Of a stretch of 64,000 bases of DNA, positions 29,689-39,659 are shown in pieces (positions within the stretch are counted from its first letter, which is position 1; every line of letters begins with the position of its first letter). A program made the translations under genes and the position numbers. The stretch lies in assembly GCA_037349105.1 (NCBI GenBank), contig JAYJMM010000036.1, positions 5,616,001 through 5,680,000 on the forward strand, written 5' to 3'. Below the pieces are notes generated by a model, which saw nothing but the letters and a program-made list of their open reading frames with translations, ran no database searches and had not been told where the DNA came from. This DNA is from Limnomonas spitsbergensis. Its lineage: Eukaryota; Chlorophyta; Chlorophyceae; Chlamydomonadales.

Positions 29689-29772
29689 ATGAGATTGTTT
29701 CGACCCGTCGTCGCCTCGTCGGCTTGGACCAAAAAGACGGTGATCGACGATCCGTGGTTCAAATTAGCCAAG
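29689..29772 (+). CDS. Methyltransferase exon 1
   Basis: Start ATG, 28 codons ending VIDDPWFKLAK, donor AAG/GTAGAG, phase 0. The 'D-P-x-x-x-x-A-K' ending is the usual FtsJ opening. Confidence 0.85.
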
Positions 29773-32700
29773 GTAGAGAGTGCAATGAATCATCATTTGC
29801 GTATTCTCTCCTTTCCCTGGGGTTTGGTGTCGCAAACTCGAAATCACGGCCGTCGCCATGGATTTGCCGTCGCAGAAAGACGGGTACGTGAGCAGAGCGG
29901 CCTACAAGCTCAAAGAGATTCAAAAGAAGCACAAGATAATAAAGCCAGGCAAGGATCATTCATTCACGTCTACCATGCCTTGCACACCAAGGGCCCATGC
30001 TTGCCATGCACATCATGCTGAGTGCATGCCATGCAACCAGCATGCCATGCCATGCACCCAGCATGATGTGCATGCCCAGGGCCCAATCACTTGATATCCA
30101 GGCGGTATTTCTAAAAGGGAGGGTTGTATGTCTCCGATCTTGTACACATGCGGCTTCGTCGGATCTGTTGCGTGGCAAATAGCTGCGCAGATTTGCCCCA
30201 GGCAGGCCAACGCTATTTTCCAGAAGCGGGATCCTGCAATCGTTAGGAAAGAGCTGTGAGCGCCTGAACGAAGAGACACACATTACGGTAAACTGTTTGA
30301 TTGATTACCAGGATCGGATTGATTGCCGGTGCGTAATGTACAACATACTGGGTTTGTTCCTGAATGGTGTTTCTTCTACCAAGGAACGAACAGCTAGCAT
30401 ACAAGTATATTCAGGTATAACTGAAGTCCTCACGCCATGCAACCATACATGCATGGCTGAGCCATGCGTGCACGCCATGCACATCACGGGCCCATACTGG
30501 CTCTGCCAAGGCGAGGGGAAGCCCAGCTGCAAAGATGCTCGTCATTCTGCAGCCGGCTCTGCTTTTTCTGGACGCAGGCTAAACCGCATTCACGTTAGAT
30601 GGCAGCCTTACCCAGTGCTTTGGTCAATAGGGTTGAAACCTTGATCGGCGTACGGCCGGTAGGCCCGGCGGAAAGGCTTGATGTATGATGCCCCGCGCAA
30701 TCGCCCGGAATCCCCTCATGGGTGCTCTGGAGCGCACTAAAAAGCAGGTGCCATGCAGGAAGAAAGAAAGGAAGCTACGGTGATGTAGCTGAGTGGTATC
30801 TGAAACTACAGTGATGTAGCTGAGGGGAATCTGAAAAGACTGTGATGTAGCTGAGTGGTATCTGAAACTACGGCGATATAGCTGAGTGGTATCTGAAACC
30901 ACGGTGATGTAGCTGAGTGGTATCTGAAACTACAGTGATGTAGCTGTGTGGTATCTGAAACTACAGTGATGTAGCTGAGGGGAATCTGAAAAGACGGTGA
31001 TGTAGCTGAGGGGAATCTGAAAAGATGGTGATGTAGCTGAGTGGTATCTGAAACGAAGGTGATGTAGCTGAGTGGTATCTGAAGCGATGGTGATGTAGCT
31101 GAGTGGTATCTGAAACTACAGTGATGTAGCTGAGTGGTATCTGAAACTACGGTGATGTAGCTGAGTGGTACCCGAAGAACCCTAGAATAAGCACAGTGCT
31201 TTGTTTATGCCTAAAAGGGCTACAAACATTGTCGGGCTCTGACGCCGCGAATGGGGCTCAGGTGTAACCCAAGACGATCATTTATGCAGTTAACAGAATT
31301 ATTCCGACTGAAGAACCGGAAAATGCTCAAGACACCGTTATGAGGCCTACTGTTACGACCGCAAAGTGCCCTACTCTGAGGCAGCATACCTGCCCTTATT
31401 CCCCTAGTAACACCCGTGCACTGGGCCTTGTCCTGCCGCGAATCCCCCAATGATGCAGTAAGTCCTCGGATATGCCATACATTTCCACGTTTTCCCCTCT
31501 ATGTTACAAATTGCCGATTAGCCCCAAGCCACGAATTTTGTCGACACAACGCCCCATGTTACAAAGAGTCCCTTAAAGAGCTTGCTTGTTCAGTCCTTCA
31601 GATGTCACGCAAGCCTACCCAGTAGAGGCCCTCCCACACTCACTTTGCCTACTTAACCTTTTCACGCTTTCCTTCAGGTACCAAGTTGCTTGACCTATAC
31701 CTTAAACCCGTTCCTTCAGTTTCCAAAGTGCTTCATCTAGACCTTAACCCTCAACTCAAACCGTAAACCCTAGACCTTAACTTTTAACCCGTTCCTTCAG
31801 ATACCAAGGTGCTTGACCTGGACCTTAGGGCTAAACCCTTCAACCTTCAACCTAAACGCTACACCCTTTTTCTGGTACCCTCAGACACCAAGGTGCTTGA
31901 CCTAGACCGTAGGGCGAAACCCTGCATCTTACACCCGATACCTTAAACCCGTTCCTTTTGGTACCAAGGTGCTTGACCTGGACCCTAATCCTAAACCCTA
32001 CGATGTTTACCCTTAACCCTCTCTCTCATTACTTCAGGAACCAAGGTGCTCGACCTTGGATGCAGCCCAGGAGCATGGATGCAGGTGGGGGGCAGTGTTT
32101 ATTTTAGACCGCGGTATAACGCGATTCGCGGTAAAACAGGGGGTAATGGACCCTGACCACTGCGGTAAAACAGGGGGTAATCGACCCTGACCACCGTGGT
32201 GAAACAGGGGGTAATCGACCCTTGACCACCGCGGTAAAACAGGGAGTAATCGACCCTGACCACCGCGGTAAAACAGGGGGTAATCGACCCTGACCACCGC
32301 GGTAAAACAGGGGGTAATCAACCCTGACCACCGTGGTGAAACAGGGGGAATTCAACCCTGACCACTGCGGTAAAACAGGGGGTAATCGACCCTGACCACC
32401 GCGGTATAACAGGGGGTAATCGACCCTGACCACTGCGGTAAAACAGGGGGTAATCGACCCTGACCACCGCGGGATAACAGGGGGTAATCAACCCTGACCA
32501 CCGCGGTATAACAGGGGGTAATCGACCCTGACCACTGCGGTATAACAGGGGGTAATCGACTCTGACCACTGCGGTATAACAGGGGGTAATCGACCCTGAC
32601 CACTGCGGTAAAACAGGGGGTAATCGACCCTGACCACTGCGGTAAAACAGGGGGTAATCGACCCTGACCACTGCGGTATAACAGGGGGTAATCGACCCTG

Positions 32701-35700
32701 ACCACTGCGGTATAACAGGGGGTAATCGACCCTGACCACCGCGGTATAACAGGGGGTAATCGACCCTGACCACCGCGGTAAAACAGGGAGTAATCGACCC
32801 TGACCACCGCGGTATAACAGGGGGTAATCGACCCTGACCACCGCGGTAAAACCTAGGTTTTCGAATTCTGCAGTAGTGACTGGTCAAAGTGCCCTCTAGA
32901 CATTAATTCCGACACAAAGGACAAGAAGGCGAGTAGAGTTTCGAAAGGCTTGGATGCAGCCCAGGAGCATGGATACAGGTGGGGCGGGGGGGCAACACCG
33001 CTTGCTTAAGCATGGATGCAGGTGTGGGTGGGGCGGGGGGGCAACACCGCTTGCTTAAGCAAGCTTCAGCTTCACCTCAGCTATATCATTGCTTATGAGC
33101 AAGCCATGCTACCTGGTACGGCCGTTTGGGCCCAAATCCCGTACAGGAAGCTGTACCTTACCGTTTGACAAGACCACGCCGTTTGGAAATACCGCTTTGT
33201 CCTTTTCTCACCATTCCATCCATTTGTCCGTACCGTACCTGTCTCATGTGGCCTGCCAGGAACTCGACCCTGTAGGGATGTATATGCTCGCCCTGGTTCA
33301 TACTTTCGAAGCAGCCCATGTTCACACTATTGACTGGATATTTCCGTTCCCAGGTGGCTTGCCAGGAGCTCGGCCCCGTGGACAAAGGTGGACTCATTCT
33401 AGGCATTGACATACAGGTGGGATCATTTTTTTGCTAAGGGTTTCAAGTGCGATTCAGCTGAAACGCAGCTACTATTACGGCCTGCAGCCAACTGGGCCTG
33501 GTGCAGCTGTCGGTGTGCTAGCTGTTCTGGCCGCCGTCCTAAGGGAGTGACAGAGTGTCTTTGCTTTGGGGGGCAGCAGCAGTCCCAGAGCAGCCTGCTC
33601 ACGTGGCTAAAATACATGCTGCAATCGACTGGGTCAGCCAGTTTGTTTTCCCGCTGAGAGGCGTGGACCTGCCAACCGTATCAAGTAGCTGACCTGGCGA
33701 GCAAGCATGCTTCCATTGACTGAACCGGCCAGCCGTCGAGCTCTGTGTTTCGCTGAACGTCATGGTCCGAGTCTGCGTCCACGCCTGATATAAAGGAATG
33801 TTAAAAAAGTGCCAAAAGAGTGTCAACACATGTCAAAATATTGTGGTTGTGAAATGGCTGGCGCGGGGACCATAGTTCCACCGAATCTTCTCTCTTGCCT
33901 CGGCGGCTTGGGCTGGAAAGCTGATCGGCGGTCGTTTCCCGGATGTGGATGTGAGGGGCTGGTGTCTAATGTCGAAGGCTTGTGGTTGTGACTGGCTGAG
34001 AGCAGAGCTTTGCTTTCACCGAGTCCTCTAATGGCGGCGCAAAAAGACATCTGTCTAGGGAGACCTGGCTTCATTCATGAGTGTCCATCCAATACACGCA
34101 GGTAGTGGTCCTTCCAACCCGGTTCTGTGAGTAGTACGTCAACCATCTTTCCACTGTGATGAATTGCTTCATTCAACACTCGCAGACGGTGGTCCTTCCG
34201 CCCCGGTTCTGTGATTATTACGTAAACCTTCTTTCCACTGTGATTAATTGCTTCATCCAAGTCACGCAGGCAGTGATCCTTCCGCCCCGGTTCTGTGAGT
34301 AGTACGTCAACCTTCTTTCCACTGTGATGAATTGCTTCATCCCACACTCGCAGGCAGTGGTGCTTCCAACCCGGTTCTGTGACCATCGCGTCAAGGTGAT
34401 GCAAGTGGATGCAAGGCAGCTGAGCCCTGCAGTGCTGCAGGAGTATGCGCCAGAGGGCTTTGACACGGTGTTGTCAGACATGGTGGGTACTAAATTTTGT
34501 TTAGTTTAGTTTTTTTTACAGGGAGGAAACGACTTCGGTAAAGAGCCGCGGGAGGCGTGTTGAGACCGTGCTGTGAGGAACGAACAAAGGGAAGAAGGAA
34601 AGTAGAAGGAAGGAAGGAAATAACTACGTGGCGTCCGGGTTAAGGGAACAGCGCAGCTCGGGGCGGGAGATGCATTCGTACCGTTACCATACTGGCGTGA
34701 TGAGTACTATGAGTCCAGGGATGATGCAATCAACAGATGCCAAACAGCTTCTTTGATACGATCGTTTTCATCCGGCTTCTTGGCCGCTTCCTCAATCCAC
34801 GCACTTGTTTATGTATTAGTATGGATGATTCTATGTACCTACCGGTATTCATTTATGAGCATGCTAGCACTGCCGTCAGTCTCCTGCTGCAGTGCATGTT
34901 CACTGCTGTGCTGCTTTCTTTAAATGTTGGTAAAATAATGCCGAGCTGCTGGCAGAGCCTGGCTTAAATTGTACCCCCTAACCCCTCATCCCTTACTGGT
35001 AACCCCAAAGCCTAAATCAGCTCCGCTCCATCTGCGGCGGCAACGACGATGAGGCGTCCATTCAAGTCGCCTCGTAAACCCTAAGCCCGAAAACCTACAT
35101 TCCAATTCATGCATAACACTTAACCTTATGCTCACATGTAGGAGGGGTGAAAAGAAATTGGCCGCCTTGAAAATCCCCATGCAAGCATTGTCTTCCTCGT
35201 GAGTCCATGAAACATGTGAGAAAATCAGGGTTTCTAGCCTATCACGAAAAAGTGCTTTCCATATACAGCGCAAAAAGAATCCTCGTAGAGGGTGGGTGAG
35301 ATAGCACCGACGAGGTGCAACAGAGGACAGGGTACACAGGGAAACCTCACGATTTGAAGTGCCACATAAAGCTTACGATCTCTGAAATAAAGAAAACATG
35401 CACTCTGAGGCGTGGATTAAGGAAGGCACCCGTTAGGCCGCAGCACTGAGTAGCCTACCATCTAGCCTACGATCTCTGTATTTGACAGGTGGACAAGCAG
35501 TATTTGACAGGTGGACAAGCAGTACATTTCTTACCCACAAAAACAATGTGGCACTCCTCAACCTGACATCCCTTAGTTTAGGGTCTTGGGTTTATTATTA
35601 TATAACCTTATATGGCACTCCTCATAAACAAAGACCGTGTTCAGGCTTATTTCAGCACGAATTACTGCTGGTGCCGACATCAATTGACGGTACTGGATCA

Positions 35701-37431
35701 CCGAGCTCGTCGTCAGGGTTCGCGCCCCCCCCCCCCCCCCCTTTAATTAATTGAATTACCGTACCGCGCAGCTCTTTTATTCAACGTGTGGGTTGATAAC
35801 AAGCTACAAATCTTTCCCGCAGTGCTAGGGCAACCTGCCTTACCAATACCCTCACGGGCCACCGAACCTTGCTTTCCCAGACAGTCAAATTAGCGCACAG
35901 CACGGAGTTTCCAAATTAATGTTAACGTGTCAGCAGTCTGCCCAAACGCATTTAATTATTAGTTATTAATCACCTACCATAGATTTGCTTTGCCTTCCCT
36001 CGTATCTCAGGTTGTTTGGGGCTGAGGGATCCTTGAATATACTAATCCTCGATTGTGGACGCCAGTTTTGGTTGATGATTTGCGCTGAGGGCTGCATTAC
36101 AAAAAAACGATTTTTAATCTGAGGGAGGGCAAATCAAATCTACGGTATGCTATAACGAAAAGCGTACTATGGTATTCCAGGTATTGTAGACACTAAAACC
36201 AGGTTTTCTGCATCGCAGGAAGCGCCTGAACCTTAAACGCAGATTCACTCCACAAGTGGAAGCATCGCCGCTGATGTGCCGATCGAGCTCTCCTTGCTAG
36301 CCCTGAGCCCCAAAATGCCTAATTTCCAAAACCTGAACCCAGATCCGCCCTTAACCCAAATTTCCTCAGACACAAGCAGCAGCAGCAACGCTGAGGTATC
36401 TGTCTAGCTCGCCTAGTAAACCCGCAAGCCCAAAATCCGAAGTCCTCAACCCTGAACCCTGAACTCAGCTCCACTCCACAAGCAGCATGAACGGCACTGA
36501 AACGTCGATCAAGGTAGCCTCGGTTAGGCCCCTGCTTAGGCCAATTTTCAAGCCGAGGCCAATCTGAACCCCAACCCGTGTTTTCCGCAACCCTGAACTC
36601 AGCTCCACTCCACAAGCGGGATCAATGACGCTGAGGTATCGATTGAGCTCGCATCAACCGCACTGCACATAGCGACGGGCTACTTCTTCGACCAGTACGG
36701 GGAGCAGTACGCGCAGCGCGTGGGATTCAAGCACACCGGTTACCTCAAGCCTGGAGGAGCGCTGGTTATGAAGGTGTATGAGGTGCGAAATGAGTGGGGC
36801 CTGCATGGGGCCTACATGTACTGCATCGACTTCATGCACTGCATATAGGCTGCAATGACGGCATGCACTGCATTGTATGTATGCAGTATACGTTATACAT
36901 ACTGTATGTAATGCGTGCACTGCATTTACTGCATGCGCTACATGGCCTGCATGCACTACATGGACTGCATTGCATGTATGCATTACACATACTGTGTGGA
37001 GTGCATGCAGTACATGTAGTCATGTACGGCATGCGCTACATTGACTGCATGCACTACATTCACTGCTGTACTGCATGGACTGCTTGCTCTACATGTGCGA
37101 GGGTGGGCTGGTGCAGTGTACTTTGCTGCACCAGCCCACTCCATGGTGACAAAACCAGGACCAGCTTATGGCCGGAGGCCACAGCTACATGGGGTACTGA
37201 ATTGACTCTCTTGATGTGAGCATTCTCGGGACCAGCCCTGCCCTAAACCCCACACCCTCATCTCCCCTGAACCATTTGCCCTTCATAAAGGGTGCCGGGA
37301 CCAATGATTTTATCAAGGATGTGCAACGCTACTTCACCAAGGTTGCGCGCATGAGGGTGGACGCGTCGCGATCGCAGAGCCGCGAGTTCTTTGCAGTGGC
37401 AATGGGCAGGAAGAAGCCCGTGGCAGGGTAG
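29689..37431 (+). CDS. FtsJ/RrmJ-type rRNA 2'-O-methyltransferase, 7 exons, 238 aa
   Basis: Exons 29689-29772, 29876-29948, 32038-32084, 33354-33416, 34354-34482, 36603-36782 and 37291-37431 join in phase with no stop. The family transfers methyl from S-adenosylmethionine to a ribose 2'-OH in large-subunit rRNA. Visible motifs are GYVSRAAYKLKEI (catalytic Lys), the SAM motif KVLDLGCSPGAWMQVACQEL, acidic GLILGIDIQ, VLSDM (catalytic Asp), PGGALVMKVYE (catalytic Lys) and SREFFAVAMG (catalytic Glu), so the K-D-K-E tetrad is complete. The length is normal for the family. The short N-terminus MRLFRPVVASSAWTKK could target an organelle; relatives act in mitochondria or plastids. Intron 2 is GC-AG. 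Five of its seven exons have decayed copies of their edges in the adjoining introns. A TGTAA polyadenylation-type signal lies at about 37753. Confidence 0.93.
29876..29948 (+). CDS. Methyltransferase exon 2, ends at a GC donor
   Basis: Acceptor CGTCGCAG, KDGYVSRAAYKLKEIQKKHK then IIKP plus one base. The donor CCAG/GCAAGG is GC-type. Joining to GAACCAAG at 32038 restores IIKPGTKVLDLG exactly. Confidence 0.9.
29949..32037 (+). other. GC-AG intron with a 31-bp satellite and five decoy acceptors
   Basis: The intron starts GCAAGG and ends TTACTTCAG. It has a 31-bp array at 30775-31170 (GATGTAGCTGAGTGGTATCT..., about 13 copies). From 31674 to 31980 there are five decayed copies of the start of exon 3, each of the form TTCAG-ACCAAGGTGCTTGACC separated by CCTTAAACCC filler. 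A TGCATGCCATGC-rich patch lies at 30000-30060. Confidence 0.85.
32038..32084 (+). CDS. Methyltransferase exon 3 (SAM-binding motif)
   Basis: A 47-nt exon, acceptor CTTCAG, coding GTKVLDLGCSPGAWMQ, donor CAG/GTGGGG. Decayed acceptor copies precede it. Two donor-side copies (TTGGATGCAGCCCAGGAGCA at 32950 and a shorter one at 33030) follow it. Confidence 0.92.
32100..32860. repeat. 34-bp satellite with CCGCGG core, about 22 copies
   Basis: The unit of the form TGACCACCGCGGTAAAACAG-GGGGTAATCGACCC repeats about 22 times. ACCGCGGT is palindromic, and copies vary between ACCGCGGT and ACTGCGGT. It is in intron 3 of the methyltransferase gene. The source is not traced. Confidence 0.95.
32940..33065 (+). 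repeat. Two copies of the exon-3 donor edge
   Basis: GCTTGGATGCAGCCCAGGAG-CATGGATACAG/GTGGGG repeats the last 30 bases of exon 3 and its donor. A shorter second copy (AGCATGGATGCAG/GTGTGG) follows 80 bases on. Both are followed by the same GGCAACACCGCTTGCTTAAG filler. Confidence 0.9.
33117..33240 (+). repeat. TACCGTACC-rich dispersed repeat, copy 2
   Basis: Resembles 4028-4190 (CGTTTGGGCCCAAATCCCGT and terminal GTCCGTACCGTACC). Confidence 0.45.
33241..33280 (+). pseudogene. Decayed copy of exon 4 start
   Basis: CTCATGTGGCCTGCCAGGAA-CTCGACCCTGTAGG parallels the true CCAGGTGGCTTGCCAGGAGC-TCGGCCCCGTGG at 33350. It lacks the AG acceptor and carries an in-frame stop. Confidence 0.8.
33354..33416 (+). 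CDS. Methyltransferase exon 4
   Basis: Twenty-one codons VACQELGPVDKGGLILGIDI-Q between TTCCCAG and CAG/GTGGGA. It supplies the second SAM-site segment ending in the acidic G-I-D-I. Confidence 0.92.
34085..34353 (+). repeat. Three tandem copies of the exon-5 acce­ptor edge (about 86-90 bp)
   Basis: Each copy has CGCAG then GTAGTGGTCCTTCCAACCCG-GTTCTGTGA or a close variant, followed by GTACGTCAACCTTCTTTCCA-CTGTGATGAATTGCTTCATC filler. The true exon is the fourth unit (CGCAG/GCAGTGGTGCTTCCAACC). All the copies diverge from the exon after about 27 bases. Confidence 0.93.
34354..34482 (+). CDS. Methyltransferase exon 5 (catalytic Asp)
   Basis: Forty-three codons from AVVLPTRFCDHRVKVMQVDA to EGFDTVLSDM, phase 0 at both ends, donor ATG/GTGGGT. 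The VLSDM Asp is the catalytic base position. Confidence 0.92.
35400..35465 (+). repeat. Dispersed ATTAAGGA fragment, copy 3
   Basis: TGGATTAAGGAAGGCACCCG-TTAGGCCGCAGCAC matches 3254 and 26985. Confidence 0.55.
35975..36147. mobile_element. MITE family B, copy 2 (173 bp)
   Basis: Inverted ends TACCATAGATTTGCTTTGCC at the left and GGCAAATCAAATCTACGGTA at the right, extended by TTCCCTC/GAGGGAG. No coding capacity. Related to 61245-61439 and 19905-20095. Confidence 0.82.
36603..36782 (+). CDS. Methyltransferase exon 6 (catalytic Lys)
   Basis: Sixty codons, phase 0 at both ends, from LHSTSGINDAEVSIELASTA to LKPGGALVMKVYE, donor GAG/GTGCGA. The usual family text after SDM is a short loop with Gly; here it is LHSTSG. 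Confidence 0.92.
37103..37139. other. Perfect 14-bp inverted repeat (hairpin) in intron 6
   Basis: GTGGGCTGGTGCAG, nine-base loop, CTGCACCAGCCCAC. It lies in a TGCATG-rich intron (36783-37290). The stem is perfect; a role is unknown. Confidence 0.8.
37291..37431 (+). CDS. Methyltransferase exon 7 (C-terminus)
   Basis: Acceptor TTCATAAAG, GAGTNDFIKDVQRYFTKVAR to SQSREFFAVAMGRKKPVAG and TAG stop. It supplies the catalytic Glu (SRE) and the family's terminal strand. Confidence 0.92.
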   Translation, partial: GAGTNDFIKDVQRYFTKVARMRVDASRSQSREFFAVAMGRKKPVAG

Positions 37432-37747
37432 TGGATGGCGGGCAAAGGGCTCTTACGAGGAACCGGTGATCCTCAAAACCGGTACGTCGTGACAGGGCTG
37501 CCCGGCAGAAGCGGAGCCTTTGACGACCGTTTCAGCGGCCATGGGTAAGAGGATGCAAGCGGCGGGTTATTTAAGGGTGAAATTTTGATGTCCATCGAAG
37601 GAGGAGATTGTATGCATGGGGAGGGTGCCCGCACTCCAATTCGAGCTCGGGGTACCGGATAATTGGCTAAATACTCCCAGATGGAAGTGGAGGCTGACCC
37701 GGAAAATGCGTTGGCCTTGTTAGCTGGTGCGATTGCAAGGCAGAGTT

Positions 37748-37757
37748 CTTGTGTAAA
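37748..37757 (+). promoter_or_regulatory. Possible TGTAA polyadenylation signal
   Basis: TTGTGTAAAGC lies 320 bases after the methyltransferase stop. TGTAA is the usual signal in green algae. Confidence 0.4.
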
Positions 37758-38119
37758 GCATGCAGTACAGCAGACAGAGGCAGTACGACTGTACGACAGG
37801 TGCATCATGCAGATGTACGGCTGCTGAGTTGTGGATGTGTGCAAAGTACCAGAGTCATTGTCACTCATTTATCACAGTTGTCATTACTAATTGCATGAAC
37901 AGTGGTGTGACCAGGTGCACGTTAATGACGTTCAACCTCTGTGCTCCTCAAAAAACTCGGCCGCGAGGGTACCCGAATGTTAGGTTAGGAGTACGGTATA
38001 GGAAGGAGAGGGCAGGAAGAAGGGAAAGTCAAGAGTGAAGCGAGTCCCATCCCTAACCCCTGTAGATTCTGGCCCTCACCAATTTAAATCACATCTACCA
38101 CAGAAGCTCAGCTATCCCA

Positions 38120-39160
38120 CTCAAGCCTGCGAGAGTAAAATTGGTGAAAGTCTGTCACGCCGTCCCTGCTCTCTTCGCTTGGCCTCCGCGCTAGGACATT
38201 GGAAGCAAGTATGCAGCACATTCTTCACATGTTTGTCGTCTCCCCTAGCCCAACGTGATTTGGTATGCTTCAGCAGTCTGCTCCCCATCTTGAGCTGATC
38301 AGTATTTATTTTCATGCGTGCCGGACCACTCACCACTGTCAGCATGATGCCAAGTAGCCACCACAACACCGATTGGGACGAATAAAACATTGACCGGCCT
38401 ATATATGGCCAGCGGTTCGAACAGCAGGGCTTGTTGCAGTTAGAACGGGGGGAGATGCAGGCCGACAGTCGGGTGGACTGTTTTCAAGGAAACGTTGGCG
38501 ACGAAGGATGGAGAAGGCAGACTGGACAGAGTGAACTGCTAATTGTCTAAGGAGTGGGGGAACGTGGAGGGGTGGAATACCAAGGACTGGAAAGAGCCAA
38601 AAGAGGCGAATGTCATGGTGCCGCATGATGCCAAAATGCCAAAGCAACCAATGATGGCAAGGTGAACATAGGGGTGCAGGAAAGGGATTTCCGTAGCAAG
38701 GGGTGGTAACGGACGTGGCAGATGGTGTGGGGCAGGTGTTGGGAGAGGATCCATAGTAAGTGTAGATAGAGAGGGTACATCCAGAACTCCAGAAGCAAAT
38801 GTATCAATTGTGCATGTTGTGTGGATTTCTGGGAACTTCGGCAGAATTGAAAATTTGAGGTAAGTCCTAGCTCAAGAATGTGCACAGTAAAGCGGTGCTG
38901 GAAATCAAGAAGGAAGTCAGGGTTGGCAATCAAGCCGGGCGGGAGCGAGGATCAGATACTTGTGGAGATGGGCAATGGTAAGGCCTTTAACTAAGAGGAG
39001 ATCCGGAAGAAGGCGGCAGAGTGTGGTAGAGGGGAAAGCGGGAAGCATCCATTGCGGAATACGGGTGTTGTAGACACCTGGTGGCAGAGAGGTAGCCGAT
39101 GTTGCATCCATATTTGTGAACATAGTATGTTCAACATACCACTGTTGGTGCCTCACTGCC
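38120..39160 (-). pseudogene. Decayed retroelement ORF fragment
   Basis: Minus-strand pieces in shifting frames: IPQWMLPAFPSTTLCRLLPD-LLLVKGLT, then TVHILELGLTSNFQFCRSSQ and STQHAQLIHLLLEFW, then CFGIMRHHDIRLFWLFPVLG. The L-P-D-L-L-L-V and H-I-L-E-L-G blocks resemble the C-terminal part of reverse-transcriptase ORFs of green-algal retroelements. This comes from memory of the family, not a search. At least three frameshifts and several stops make it a relic. Confidence 0.45.
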
Positions 39161-39452
39161 TCTGCACTTCTGCAGTGTTGAGGGAGTCAGGGAACGTTGG
39201 ATGAGGCAGAGGGCCATGTCATGTCAAGACTTGAGAGATATAGGAGGTCTGCATACGGGGATGCCTGCATCTACCAAACGTGTCCCTGAGTGTCAGAGGT
39301 AGCGTCAGGTGGTCCAGTAGGAGGTGGTGTACAGATGGGACACCTTAGAGGCGATTCACACCGGGGCACTTTCGCCACTTTCGTCACCTTTCGCGCGAAT
39401 TTCAGTTCAGTTCAGGTCGGCCAACCCCGGGGGTTGGGCACCTTTCGCGCAC

Positions 39453-39488
39453 GAACTGAAAGTGGGGTCTAGACCCCACTTTCAGTTC
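39453..39488. other. 36-bp perfect palindrome in the left element end
   Basis: GAACTGAAAGTGGGGTCT is followed directly by its reverse complement. It sits among CACTTTCG and AACTGAAAG repeats and a second near-palindrome around CCAACCCCGGGGGTTGG at 39421. Subterminal palindromes may be transposase-binding sites. Confidence 0.85.
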
Positions 39489-39659
39489 ACGTCAATCACT
39501 TTCGCAACTTTCAGTTCGTGCTGGCCATTTCCGACGGGCACCTTTAATTGCTTCTCTGTTCCTTCACCCCGTCCGCCGCCTGCTATCTCGTGCAGCCATT
39601 TGTATGGGTTCTTCGCCCCCTGAAAGACAATATAGCAACGGAAGTACGTATATTCGGGT

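Larger units (their letters stand above)
34483..36602 (+). other. Intron 5: four decoy copies of exon 6, a MITE and a dispersed fragment
   Basis: Copies of the exon-6 start (true: CAG then LHSTSGINDAEVSIELAS) occur at about 35015 (LRSICGGNDDEASIQVAS), 36245 (IHSTSGSIAADVPIELS), 36367 (TSSSSNAEVSV) and 36473 (LHSTSSMNGTETSIKVAS). Most run into stops or CCCTAAGCCC filler. A short dispersed fragment lies at 35400-35465 and a MITE at 35975-36147. Confidence 0.88.

Noticed and set aside
37634..37665. Cloning-vector polylinker (AATTCGAGCTCGG-GGTACC)
   Set aside because: The match is short and has two extra bases; surrounding DNA is not vector. Coincidence is likelier.
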